64,000 bases of DNA from F23-B02 sp963650165 (GTDB lineage Bacteria; Bacillota; Clostridia; Oscillospirales; Oscillospiraceae), in assembly GCA_963650165.1 (NCBI GenBank), contig CAVJKX010000009.1, forward strand, positions 9,822 to 73,821, in the 5' to 3' direction. The translations under genes were made by a program, and so were the position numbers. The notes below the pieces were generated by a model. That model saw only the letters and a program-made list of their open reading frames with translations. It had not been told where the DNA came from and searched no databases. Shown one piece after another: positions 7,890-16,377 of the stretch. Each line of letters opens with the position of its first letter. Within the stretch, counting starts at the first letter, position 1.

Positions 7890-9124
7890 AATACGGACTT
7901 ATAGGCGAGCATCTGACGCACAGCTATTCCTGCGAGATACACGCGCAGATCGCCGACTACGAATACGAGCTGCACGAGGTCGGGCCGTCAAAGCTCGGCG
8001 AGTTTATGACAAAGCGCGATTTCAAGGCCATAAACGTGACGATACCCTACAAGCAGGCCGTTATCCCCTATCTTGACGGGATATCGGAAACGGCAAAGCA
8101 CATCGGCGCCGTGAACACCGTCGTCAACCGCGGCGGAAAGCTCTTCGGCGACAACACCGATTTTGCCGGTATGCTCGCGCTTGCAAAGCATGCGGGCGTC
8201 GATATGAAGGGAAAGAAGGTGCTCATCCTCGGAACCGGCGGCGCGTCAAAAACCGCTCATGCGCTGGCCGAATACCAGGGCGCGGAGAGCGTTCATTACG
8301 TCTCGCGCTCGGGCAGGGGCGGCGGCATAAGCTATGAGCAGGCCGTGTCCGGACACGGAGACGCGCAGGTCATCATAAACGCAACGCCCGTGGGCATGTT
8401 CCCGAACCAGGGCGGCTGCCCGATAGATATCTCGGCCTTCCCGAAGCTCGAGGGCGTGCTCGACGCGATATACAATCCCCTGCGTTCAAATCTTGTGCTC
8501 GACGCGCAGGAAAGGGGCATAGCGGCCGAGGGCGGCCTGTACATGCTCGCGGCGCAGGCGGTGCACGCCTCGGCGGTGTTCCTGGATAAGCCACTTGACG
8601 AGAGCCTCGTCGAAAAGGCCTTCGGGAGCGTGAAAAACGACAAGCTGAACATCGTCCTCGTCGGTATGCCGACAAGCGGCAAGACCACCGTCGGCGGCAT
8701 CCTCGCCGAAAAATGCGGCAGAGCGCTCGACGATACCGACGACCATATAATAAAAAAGATCGGTATGCCGATATCGGACTTCTTCGCAAAATACGGCGAG
8801 CCGGAGTTCCGGCGCATCGAAAAGGAGACCATAGCCGAGCTTTCCGCGACCGGCGGCAGGATCATCGCGACCGGCGGCGGAGCGGTGCTCAACCCGGAAA
8901 ACATCCGCGCACTCAGGCGCAATGGCGTCATCGTTTTCCTCGACAGAGCGCTTGATAACCTCGTCGCCGCCGACGACAGGCCGCTTGCCTCGCGCAGGGA
9001 CGCACTCGAGCGGCTGTACACGCAGCGCTATGAGATATACTGCGCCGCCGCCGAGCTGCACATCGACGCGAACATCACGCCCGAGGGCGAGGCCGACGAG
9101 ATATTAAAGGAGCTGGGGATATGA
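7886..9124 (+). CDS. aroE: Shikimate dehydrogenase - shikimate kinase fusion (AroE-AroK)
   Basis: One 412-residue polypeptide for two consecutive shikimate steps: NADPH reduction of 3-dehydroshikimate and ATP phosphorylation of shikimate. Residues 1-245 are AroE: GLIGEHLTHSYS substrate loop, NVTIPYK with catalytic Lys56, NTDFAGM, and GTGGASKTA for NADP. Residues 254-412 are AroK: Walker A GMPTSGKTT, DTDDHI, FRRIEKET, the ATGGGAV loop and the RP(L)A lid region. A short linker (around KNDK) joins them and there is no internal RBS. The ATG at 7886 overlapping the aroC stop is preferred over an upstream in-frame ATG. Such fusions occur sporadically in Clostridia. Confidence 0.95.
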   Translation: MKYGLIGEHLTHSYSCEIHAQIADYEYELHEVGPSKLGEFMTKRDFKAINVTIPYKQAVIPYLDGISETAKHIGAVNTVVNRGGKLFGDNTDFAGMLALAKHAGVDMKGKKVLILGTGGASKTAHALAEYQGAESVHYVSRSGRGGGISYEQAVSGHGDAQVIINATPVGMFPNQGGCPIDISAFPKLEGVLDAIYNPLRSNLVLDAQERGIAAEGGLYMLAAQAVHASAVFLDKPLDESLVEKAFGSVKNDKLNIVLVGMPTSGKTTVGGILAEKCGRALDDTDDHIIKKIGMPISDFFAKYGEPEFRRIEKETIAELSATGGRIIATGGGAVLNPENIRALRRNGVIVFLDRALDNLVAADDRPLASRRDALERLYTQRYEIYCAAAELHIDANITPEGEADEILKELGI

Positions 9125-9570
9125 AAATACTCGTATTGAACGGACCGAACATCAACATTCTCGGCATCAGAGAGCCGGATATATACGGCAGACAAAGCTA
9201 CAGAGAGCTGCTCGAAATGATAAGCGGACACGCGGAGGAAAAGGGCGTCACGGTCGAGTTTTATCAGTCAAACCACGAGGGCGACCTCGTCGACGCGATA
9301 CAGAGGGCGTTTTTCGAAAGGTTTGACGGCATAGTCTTTAACCCCGCGGCCTATACGCACACCTCGGTGGCCATAGCGGACGCGGTAAAGGGCGTTGGGC
9401 TCCCGACGGTCGAGGTGCATATCTCGGAGGTGTCCGAGCGCGAGGATTTCCGGCAGGTGAGCTATATACGCGCCGCCGCCGTGAAGACGATATGCGGCCA
9501 CGGCCTTGAGGGCTACAACGAGGCGCTCGATTTCCTTATCGAATACATCGGAGAGAAAAATGAAGCTTAA
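9121..9570 (+). CDS. aroQ: 3-dehydroquinate dehydratase, type II
   Basis: Dehydrates 3-dehydroquinate to 3-dehydroshikimate. The 149-residue length and the opening LNGPNINILGIREPDIYG are diagnostic for the small dodecameric type II enzyme. Other conserved blocks are FYQSNHEGDLVDAIQ, NPAAYTHTSVAIADA and EVHISEV with the catalytic His. ATGA overlap with the upstream fusion gene and an 11-base overlap with aroA keep it inside the operon. Confidence 0.97.
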   Translation: MKILVLNGPNINILGIREPDIYGRQSYRELLEMISGHAEEKGVTVEFYQSNHEGDLVDAIQRAFFERFDGIVFNPAAYTHTSVAIADAVKGVGLPTVEVHISEVSEREDFRQVSYIRAAAVKTICGHGLEGYNEALDFLIEYIGEKNEA

Positions 9571-10768
9571 AATAAGCCCGTCGCGGCTTTGCGGCGAGAT
9601 AAAGGCCCCGCCGTCAAAGAGCTGCGCCCACAGGATGCTGATCTGCGCCGCCCTTGCCGGGGGAGATAGCCGGATAAGCGGCATCTCCGGCAGCGAGGAC
9701 ATGCTCGCAACGCTTGACTGCATCGAAGCCCTCGGTGCGCGGTACGAAAAAAACGGCGGTACCGTGACGGTACGCGGCCGGCGCGGAAAAACGCCGGAGG
9801 GCGCGGTCCTGCGCTGCCGCGAGAGCGGAAGCACGCTGCGCTTTATGATACCGCCGGCTCTCACCGGTGCGAGGGTGCGCTTTGAGGGAACAGCGCGGCT
9901 GCTTGAGCGCGGCGTAGGCATATACGAGGAGCTGCTCGGCCAGAAGGGCATAGAGATAAAAAAGGACGGAGACGGCATCGAGCTTTGCGGCGCGCTTAAA
10001 CCGGGCGATTATGTCATGCGCGGTGACGTGAGCAGTCAGTTTGCAACGGGGCTGCTGTTTGCGCTGCCGCTGCTCGAGGGTGGGAGCACGCTGCGGCTCC
10101 TGCCGCCGGTCGAGAGCAGGGCGTATATAGACATAACGCTCGAGACTGTGCGCTCGTTCGGCATCGAGGTCACGGAGCCGGAAAAAAATCTTTTTCTCAT
10201 ACCCGGTGGACAGAGCTACAGGCCCTCGGACAGAACGGTCGAGGGCGACTGGTCAAACGCGGCGGCGCTCGAAGCGTTTAATCTCACCGGCGGCAGCGTC
10301 AGGGTGACGGGCCTGCGGCAGGACAGCGTTCAGGGAGACAGGGTCTGCCTTGAGTATTTTGAAAAGCTAAGGACACCGGGCGCGGTGCTCGATATATCGA
10401 ACTGCCCCGATCTCGGGCCTGTGCTGTTCGCGCTCGCGGCGGCGACGGGTAAGGGCGCGGCCTTTACGGGAACGCGCAGGCTGCGCATAAAGGAAAGCGA
10501 CAGAGCGGCGGCCATGGCGCAGGAAATGAGCGCCTTCGGCATCGAAACGGAGCTGTCCGATAACGGCGCAGTCATAAGGCCGGGGAGGCTCAGGGCGCCC
10601 TCGCGCGAGCTCTCGGCGCACAACGATCACCGCATAGTCATGGCGCTCACGCTGCTGTGCGCCTGCACAGGCGGCACGATAGACGGCGTGCAGGCCGTGC
10701 GCAAGAGCTATCCGGATTATTTTGACGATCTCGTCTCACTCGGCTTGGAGGCAGAATATGAAGCTTGA
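9560..10768 (+). CDS. aroA: 3-phosphoshikimate 1-carboxyvinyltransferase (EPSP synthase)
   Basis: Joins shikimate-3-phosphate and phosphoenolpyruvate. The 402-residue protein opens with KAPPSKSCAHRMLICAA, the substrate-binding Lys-Ser-x-x-x-Arg block. It continues with RESGSTLRFMIPPAL (in place of the usual GNAGT-type loop) and carries RIKESDR and HNDHRIVMA in the C-terminal half. The RESGSTLRF variant is typical of clostridial enzymes related to glyphosate-insensitive class II forms; that sensitivity is an inference. The start at 9560 overlaps the aroQ end by 11 bases; an in-frame upstream ATG deep inside aroQ is rejected. Confidence 0.95.
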   Translation: MKLKISPSRLCGEIKAPPSKSCAHRMLICAALAGGDSRISGISGSEDMLATLDCIEALGARYEKNGGTVTVRGRRGKTPEGAVLRCRESGSTLRFMIPPALTGARVRFEGTARLLERGVGIYEELLGQKGIEIKKDGDGIELCGALKPGDYVMRGDVSSQFATGLLFALPLLEGGSTLRLLPPVESRAYIDITLETVRSFGIEVTEPEKNLFLIPGGQSYRPSDRTVEGDWSNAAALEAFNLTGGSVRVTGLRQDSVQGDRVCLEYFEKLRTPGAVLDISNCPDLGPVLFALAAATGKGAAFTGTRRLRIKESDRAAAMAQEMSAFGIETELSDNGAVIRPGRLRAPSRELSAHNDHRIVMALTLLCACTGGTIDGVQAVRKSYPDYFDDLVSLGLEAEYEA

Positions 10769-11633
10769 TAAAAACACGAAAATACTTATACTCGGCCTCG
10801 GCCTCATGGGCGGCAGCTACGCAAAAAGCCTGACCGCCCGCGGCTTTGAGGTCGGCGCGGTCGCGCGGCGGCAGGAGACGATAGACTATGCCCTGCGCGA
10901 GGGGATAATAAAAAGCGGCCGCGCGGAGATAGACCCCGACTATATAGCGCAGTTTGACCTGCTCGTTTTTGCGATGTATCCGCACGCCTTCGTCGAGTGG
11001 ATAGAAAGCTACCAGCAGTATATAAAGCCCGATGCGCTCATCACCGACGTAACGGGCGTAAAGTGCAGCATAATCTACAAGATCCAGGACATGCTGCGCC
11101 CGGACCTTGAGTATATCGGCGCTCACCCCATGGCCGGCCGCGAGTGCAGCGGCGTGGAAAACGCGCGCATGGAGATATTCGAGGGCGCAAACTACATCGT
11201 GACGCCCACGGATAAAAACACGCCCGAGGCGATCGAGACCTGCCGCGAGCTCGGCAGGATAATGGGCTTTCGCATGATAGCCGAGCTCACGCCGGAAAAG
11301 CACGACGAGATGATAGGCTTTCTCTCGCAGCTTGCCCACTGCATCGCGGTGTCGCTGATGGTCTGCAAGGACTCAAAGCATCTGGTCGATTACACGGGCG
11401 ACTCCTTCCGCGATCTTACGCGCATTGCGAAGATAAACGACGAGATGTGGAGCGAGCTGTTTTTGCTCAACAGCTCCGAGCTCGTGCGGCAGATGGATCT
11501 TTTCTCCGAGAAGTTTGAGCTTATGCGAAACAGCATAGCCTCCGGCGACAGGGAGACGATCCGCGAGATGATGCGCCTTTCCACGGAGCGCAGAAAATAC
11601 TTTGACATAAAAAAAGAGGATGACAGGTCATGA
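10758..11633 (+). CDS. tyrA: Prephenate dehydrogenase
   Basis: NAD-dependent oxidative decarboxylation of prephenate to 4-hydroxyphenylpyruvate, the tyrosine branch. The 291-residue protein begins with the Rossmann motif LGLGLMGGSYAKSL. It has DVTGVKCSI, then GAHPMAGRECSGVENA with the catalytic His, and a helical C-terminal dimerisation domain. No ACT domain is fused, unlike the longer Bacillus enzyme, so feedback control by Tyr must act elsewhere. The start overlaps aroA by 11 bases; the stop overlaps the next ATG. Confidence 0.94.
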   Translation: MKLDKNTKILILGLGLMGGSYAKSLTARGFEVGAVARRQETIDYALREGIIKSGRAEIDPDYIAQFDLLVFAMYPHAFVEWIESYQQYIKPDALITDVTGVKCSIIYKIQDMLRPDLEYIGAHPMAGRECSGVENARMEIFEGANYIVTPTDKNTPEAIETCRELGRIMGFRMIAELTPEKHDEMIGFLSQLAHCIAVSLMVCKDSKHLVDYTGDSFRDLTRIAKINDEMWSELFLLNSSELVRQMDLFSEKFELMRNSIASGDRETIREMMRLSTERRKYFDIKKEDDRS

Positions 11634-12658
11634 ACATGGAATTCAAGAGAAAAATGCCCACCCCGCAGGCGGTCAAGGAGATGTACCCCATAACTCCCGA
11701 GCTTGCCGAGAGAAAAAAGACTACGGATGAGGCGCTCAAAAAAATATTCACCGGCGAGGACGACAGGCTGCTGCTCGTTATAGGCCCCTGCTCGGCAGAC
11801 AGGGAGGACGCGGTGCTCGACTATATCTCGCGTCTGCGCGGCGTTCAGGAGAAGGTCGCCGACAAGATACTCATCGTTCCGCGCGTTTACACCAACAAGC
11901 CCCGCACCACCGGCGACGGCTACAAGGGCATGCTCCATCAGCCCGACCCCAACAGCTCGCCGGATATGCTGCGCGGCCTTATCGCAATACGCAAGATGCA
12001 TATGAAGGTGCTCGCCGAAACGGGCTTTTCCTGCGCCGACGAGATGCTGTATCCGGAAAACCATCATTACCTGTCTGACATGCTCAGCTATGTCGCCGTC
12101 GGAGCAAGATCGGTCGAAAATCAGCTCCACAGGCTCACCGCGAGCGGCCTTGACCTGCCGGTCGGCATGAAAAACCCGACGAGCGGCGATCTTTCGGTCA
12201 TGATGAACTCCATCACTGCCGCCCAGCATCCGCACACCTTCGTCTACTCGAACTGGGAGGTGCAGAGCAAGGGCAACCCGCTTGCGCACGCGATACTGCG
12301 CGGCTCGTCGAACAAGCACGGCAGAACGATACCGAACTACCACTACGAGGACATTAAGCTGCTGTGCGAGCTCTACGCCAAGAGCGGGCTCAAAAACCCC
12401 GGCGTCGTCATCGACACCAACCACTCCAATTCCGGCAAGCAGTGGGACGAGCAGCCGCGCATCGCAAAGGAAATACTCCACAGCACGCGCCACTCGGACG
12501 ATATACTGCACCTGGTGAAGGGCCTCATGATCGAGTCCTACATCGAGGACGGCAATCAGAAGCCCGACGGCGGAGTTTACGGCAAGAGCATAACCGATGC
12601 CTGCATCGGCTGGGATAAGACGGAGCGGCTCATATACGAACTCGCAGAGCTGAGATAG
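11630..12658 (+). CDS. aroF: 3-deoxy-7-phosphoheptulonate (DAHP) synthase, class I
   Basis: First step of the shikimate pathway, condensing PEP with erythrose 4-phosphate. Length 342 and the motifs GPCSADRED, PRVYTNKPRTTGDGYKG, KNPTSG, and DTNHSNSGK near the metal site place it in the AroF/G/H (class I-alpha) group. No chorismate mutase or ACT fusion is present. The enteric-type N-terminal extension, which makes isozymes sensitive to an aromatic amino acid, is present (about residues 1-40). It is unusual that the first pathway step is encoded near the end of the operon. ATGA overlap with tyrA. Confidence 0.95.
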   Translation: MNMEFKRKMPTPQAVKEMYPITPELAERKKTTDEALKKIFTGEDDRLLLVIGPCSADREDAVLDYISRLRGVQEKVADKILIVPRVYTNKPRTTGDGYKGMLHQPDPNSSPDMLRGLIAIRKMHMKVLAETGFSCADEMLYPENHHYLSDMLSYVAVGARSVENQLHRLTASGLDLPVGMKNPTSGDLSVMMNSITAAQHPHTFVYSNWEVQSKGNPLAHAILRGSSNKHGRTIPNYHYEDIKLLCELYAKSGLKNPGVVIDTNHSNSGKQWDEQPRIAKEILHSTRHSDDILHLVKGLMIESYIEDGNQKPDGGVYGKSITDACIGWDKTERLIYELAELR

Positions 12659-12669
12659 GAGGAAAAAAC

Positions 12670-13863
12670 ATGATATCGGAAAAAATGCTTGCCCTCGGCA
12701 GGAGCGATAACGAGATACGCGCCATCGCCGCCTATGCCGACAGGCGCCGCAGTGAGATCGGCAGCGAAAACGTTTTTGACTTCAGCATCGGAAACCCCAA
12801 CGTTCCCGCGCCGGAGAAGGTGAAGAATACGCTCATCGAGCTTCTTCAAAACGAGGAGAGCCTTGCCCTGCACGGCTACACGGCGGCCCCCGGCACCATG
12901 GCGGCGCGAAAGGCCGCGGCGCGGCAGGAGAGCGAAAGAGCCGGATACGAGATACCGGCAGAGAGCATATATCTGACCTCCGGCGCGTCCTCGTCGCTGT
13001 CGATAGTCATGTCGGCGCTCGTGCGCGAGGGCGAGAAGGTCGTGCTGCTCGCACCGTTTTTCCCGGAGTACAGGGTGTTTGCCGAAAACGCCGGAGCGGA
13101 GGTCGTGATCGTGCCTCCCGCAGGCGATGACATGCAGCCGTTCATGGCGGCGTTCGAGGAAGCCGTCGGGCAGGACAATGTTGCGGCGGTCATAATAAAC
13201 TCGCCGAATAACCCCTCGGGAGCGATCCTGAGCGAGCAGACGCTCCGCGTGATGGCGAAGATACTCAAGGTCGCCGGTGAGGAGCACGGCAGGAGCATTT
13301 ATCTCATCGCCGACGAGCCGTACCGCGAGCTCGTCTACGGCGGCGCCGAGGTGCCGTTCGTGCCGGGGATATACGGCAACACGCTCGTGTGCTATTCCTA
13401 TTCCAAGAGCCTGTCGCTGCCCGGCGAGAGACTGGGCTATATAATGGTCCCGCCCAGCGTCGAGAACAGCGCCGACGTTTTCGCCGCCGTCTGCGGCGCG
13501 GGTAGGGCGCTCGGCTATATCTGCGCACCGAGCCTCATGCAGCACATGCTTGCACGCTGCGACGACGTCCGGCCGGATATAACAAGCTATGCCAAGAACC
13601 GCGATACGCTGTACAATGCCCTGTCGGCTATGGGCTTTGACTGCGTAAAGCCGGACGGTGCGTTTTATCTCTTCATAAAAGCGCCGAAGGGCGACAGCGC
13701 GGTCGGGTTCTGCGAAAAGGCAAAGCAATTTGAGATACTGCTCGTCCCGTCGGACAGCTTCGGCCTCGAGGGCTATGCCCGCCTTGCCTACTGCGTGTCG
13801 GAAAAAACGGCAGAGGATTCGCTCCCGGCCTTCAAAAAGCTTGCAGAGCTCTGCGGTCTGTAA
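12670..13863 (+). CDS. PLP-dependent aminotransferase (class I/II), probable aromatic aminotransferase
   Basis: Fold-type I aminotransferase of 397 residues. Conserved features: SIGNPNVPAPEKV near the start, LTSGASSSLSIV, NSPNNPSGAIL, IADEPYRE, and the PLP-binding lysine in SYSKSLSLPGERLGYI. As the last gene of the aromatic operon, behind an AGGAGG RBS and 11 bases after aroF, it most plausibly transaminates phenylpyruvate and hydroxyphenylpyruvate to Phe and Tyr. The substrate is inferred from position; sequence alone would also fit an aspartate aminotransferase. Confidence 0.9.
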   Translation: MISEKMLALGRSDNEIRAIAAYADRRRSEIGSENVFDFSIGNPNVPAPEKVKNTLIELLQNEESLALHGYTAAPGTMAARKAAARQESERAGYEIPAESIYLTSGASSSLSIVMSALVREGEKVVLLAPFFPEYRVFAENAGAEVVIVPPAGDDMQPFMAAFEEAVGQDNVAAVIINSPNNPSGAILSEQTLRVMAKILKVAGEEHGRSIYLIADEPYRELVYGGAEVPFVPGIYGNTLVCYSYSKSLSLPGERLGYIMVPPSVENSADVFAAVCGAGRALGYICAPSLMQHMLARCDDVRPDITSYAKNRDTLYNALSAMGFDCVKPDGAFYLFIKAPKGDSAVGFCEKAKQFEILLVPSDSFGLEGYARLAYCVSEKTAEDSLPAFKKLAELCGL

Positions 13864-13870
13864 ATAAGAA

Positions 13871-13906
13871 AAATGCTCCGTATGAAAGCCATACGGAGCA
13901 TTTTTT
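13871..13906. terminator. Bidirectional terminator at the end of the aromatic operon
   Basis: Perfect stem AAATGCTCCGTATG / CATACGGAGCATTT with a 5-base loop; T tracts lie on both sides. It serves the aromatic operon (plus) and the converging ABC permease gene (minus). Confidence 0.9.
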
Positions 13907-13913
13907 GTGCGTA

Positions 13914-15509
13914 TCACAGGTGCCGGATAAGCTCGCTGCCCTTTCCGGAGAGCCATTTGAGCTCAAGCGCGGATACAAGGGCGAAGAGCGCGCACAGCAG
14001 CCAGACGGCCGCCGCCGGGCCGAGCTTTGATGACAGCACATAGCAGCCGCAGCCGCCGAGGACCGCCGCAATATTGCCGACGAGCATCGTGACGAGAACG
14101 CCTGCGTTCTGCTTTACGACCGAGGTCTCGCTCTGCCAGCTGAGGTTCGGACGTTCGAGGTCCACGATGAGGCCGAGCGCGGCGGTAAAGAGCGTGAATA
14201 CCGGCGGCAGCACGAGGCAGGCCGCGGCTGTCGGCAGATCCGGGCGGAAAACGATGCAGACGCACACCGAGCAGTACAGCGCCGGAACGGCCGTCAGCAG
14301 CAGGTGCAGCCGCAGCTTTGCACGCAGGATATCCCACGGCCGCACGGGCAGCGACTGCGCGATCCACAGGCTCCTGCCCTCGAGCGAGACCGAGGGCGCG
14401 GTAAGGTCGCAGGTCGAGCACAGAAAGCATACGCAGAAGCACGGTATCGCGGCGCACAGACCGTCCGGCAGGGGCAGCATGGCGGCAAGCTCCAAAAGCT
14501 CCCGCCCCTTTATCAGCAGCAGCGTGCCCGCTATGAGAAGCAGCGGCGTGCCGAGGGCGCAGTTTAGCATATATGTCGGGCTTGAGAGCAGATGCGCAGT
14601 CTCCCTGAAAAGCAGGGCGGACGATGGGCTGCGCAGCTTCGCCGTGCGCGCGCGGTAGACACGCTTTGCAAGCTTGTCGGAGCTCGTCGCGATCTTTATA
14701 AAGCTGCGCGACAGGGCAAAGCAGGTCGCGGCAAGCAGCGCCGACACAGCTGCCGTGAGATACAGCATCGAAAGCGGGTCGCCCTCGCCGCAGCGGCCGA
14801 TGACGTAAAGGATGTGCGCGGAGCTCCTGACCTTTTCGCCGATCACGGCGGCGTTTAAAATGAGCTCGTTTAGATATTCGGAGAGGTTAAAGAAGAAAAA
14901 GTAGTAAAAGCCGAAGAACACGAGCGAGAGCAGAACGACGACGAGCGAGCGGCTTTTAAGATGAACGCTTATCTTCGCAACGCCCCAGCCGAGGATGCAC
15001 GAGAGCGTGAACACGAACACAGCGGTGAGCACCGTCAGCAGCAGACTGCCGATAACGCCCGCAAGGGCGGGCCTTGCGACGACAAAATAAACGATGACGG
15101 CCGGAAGCATGACAACGGCCGTGAACATGAGACCCATCAGGCACACGCCCGCAAGGCGCGATATGAGGATATAGCGCGTCGGCACCGGCAGCGAGAGCAT
15201 GAGATCGTTGTCCTTGGCCTTGTACAGGCTCGAATAGGTGTTGAAAATGCTGCCGAATATGCCGAGCAGCAGCGCCGTTAGCGTCATGATGTCAAAATAC
15301 AGCCAGTCGAGCCCGAGCGCGGTGAAGGGCCTGCACAGGGAGACGGACAGCAGGGTGAACATGCCGCCTATGACGACGATCATCAAAAACGCGTACAGCG
15401 CGATGAGCAGTATGCTCGATGACTTCGAGCGTGCAACGCCTTTTTTCCGGTCGTAGAAAAAGCTGCTGCTCAGCTCATATATCTGCTTGCGGATAAGTAT
15501 TTTCAGCAT
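13914..15509 (-). CDS. ABC-2-like transporter permease
   Basis: Integral membrane protein of 531 residues with about 12 hydrophobic segments, for example LIALYAFLMIVVIGGMFTLL near residue 35 and several pairs to the C-terminus. The cytoplasmic N-terminus (KKGVARSKSS) and the length resemble the large permease subunits of BcrB/YhaP-type exporters. It starts 7 bases inside the end of the ATPase gene, so the two are co-translated and surely form one transporter. The substrate is unknown; such pairs in Clostridia are linked to peptide or drug export, but nothing here identifies it. Confidence 0.82.
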   Translation of the reverse strand: MLKILIRKQIYELSSSFFYDRKKGVARSKSSSILLIALYAFLMIVVIGGMFTLLSVSLCRPFTALGLDWLYFDIMTLTALLLGIFGSIFNTYSSLYKAKDNDLMLSLPVPTRYILISRLAGVCLMGLMFTAVVMLPAVIVYFVVARPALAGVIGSLLLTVLTAVFVFTLSCILGWGVAKISVHLKSRSLVVVLLSLVFFGFYYFFFFNLSEYLNELILNAAVIGEKVRSSAHILYVIGRCGEGDPLSMLYLTAAVSALLAATCFALSRSFIKIATSSDKLAKRVYRARTAKLRSPSSALLFRETAHLLSSPTYMLNCALGTPLLLIAGTLLLIKGRELLELAAMLPLPDGLCAAIPCFCVCFLCSTCDLTAPSVSLEGRSLWIAQSLPVRPWDILRAKLRLHLLLTAVPALYCSVCVCIVFRPDLPTAAACLVLPPVFTLFTAALGLIVDLERPNLSWQSETSVVKQNAGVLVTMLVGNIAAVLGGCGCYVLSSKLGPAAAVWLLCALFALVSALELKWLSGKGSELIRHL

Positions 15510-16216
15510 GATGTGTCCTCCAGCTCGAGGAATACCTCCTCCAGACTGTCGTCTCCCTTGACCTCGGCCATCGTGCCCGAGCGAATGAGCCTGCCGCCCT
15601 TTATGATGGCGACCTGGTCGCAGAGCTTTTCGGCGACCTCGAGAACGTGGGTCGAGAAGAAGATCGCGCCGCCGCCGTCGCAGAGCTCGCGCATCATGCC
15701 CTTGAGTATGTGCGCGGCCTTGGGGTCGAGGCCGACGAAGGGCTCGTCCATGACGATGAGCTTCGGCGCGTGCAGCCAGGCCGAGATTATGGCGAGCTTC
15801 TGCTTCATGCCGTGCGAGTAGGCCGATATGGGCTGCGCAAGCTCGCTTGTCAGCTCAAAGAGGGCGGCGTATTTTTCGATGCGCTCGCGCCTGAGCTCCG
15901 GGCTTACGCCGAAGATATCGGCGATGAAATTGAGGTACTTTATGCCCGTCATATACTCGTACAGATCGGGATTGTCGGGAATGTAGGCCAGCACTCTTTT
16001 GCAGGCCAGGGGGTCCGATCTCACCGAAACGCCGCCTATGAGTATCTCGCCCTCGTCAAAATCGAGGATGCCCACAACGGCCTTGAGGGTCGTCGTCTTG
16101 CCCGCGCCGTTGTGGCCGATAAAGCCGCAGATCGTGCCGGGCGCTATGTGCAGGCTGAGATCGTCCACGGCCGTCTTTTCACCGTAGCGCTTGGTCAGTC
16201 CTTTGATGTTCAGCAT
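15503..16216 (-). CDS. ABC transporter ATP-binding protein
   Basis: 237-residue ATPase subunit, first gene of a two-gene operon with the permease. Walker A is GHNGAGKTTTL near residue 36, the signature is YSHGMKQKLAI, and Walker B is LIVMDEPFVGLDP with the following H-loop FSTHVLEVAEKL. The layout is that of the CcmA/NatA-like exporter subfamily. A GGGAGG RBS lies in front of the ATG. Export is inferred from the subfamily and from the ABC-2 type partner; no substrate-binding protein is nearby, which also argues against import. Confidence 0.93.
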   Translation of the reverse strand: MLNIKGLTKRYGEKTAVDDLSLHIAPGTICGFIGHNGAGKTTTLKAVVGILDFDEGEILIGGVSVRSDPLACKRVLAYIPDNPDLYEYMTGIKYLNFIADIFGVSPELRRERIEKYAALFELTSELAQPISAYSHGMKQKLAIISAWLHAPKLIVMDEPFVGLDPKAAHILKGMMRELCDGGGAIFFSTHVLEVAEKLCDQVAIIKGGRLIRSGTMAEVKGDDSLEEVFLELEDTSC

Positions 16217-16249
16217 ATTTATTCGCCTCCCTGGTGTTTGGTCATCTCA

Positions 16250-16278
16250 AACATACAGTAATAAAAGAGCGCAGTCAA
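16250..16278 (-). promoter_or_regulatory. Sigma-A promoter for the ABC transporter operon
   Basis: On the minus strand, TTGACT (16273-16278), 17 bases, TATGTT (16250-16255), about 34 bases before the ATPase ATG. Confidence 0.65.
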
Positions 16279-16322
16279 GGCGGATATGATAAATTTTCGA
16301 CAGGCGGCAGTAATATCTGCGT

Positions 16323-16359
16323 AAAAAAACGGTATGCATGTTCAAAATGCATACCGTTT
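16323..16359 (-). terminator. Terminator of the sodium-pump operon
   Basis: 13-bp perfect stem AAACGGTATGCAT / ATGCATACCGTTT with a 6-base loop; on the minus strand it is followed by a long T run. It ends the oadA-oadG-BCCP-oadB transcript. Confidence 0.88.
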
Positions 16360-16377
16360 GAAGGTTTTTTCGCTTTA

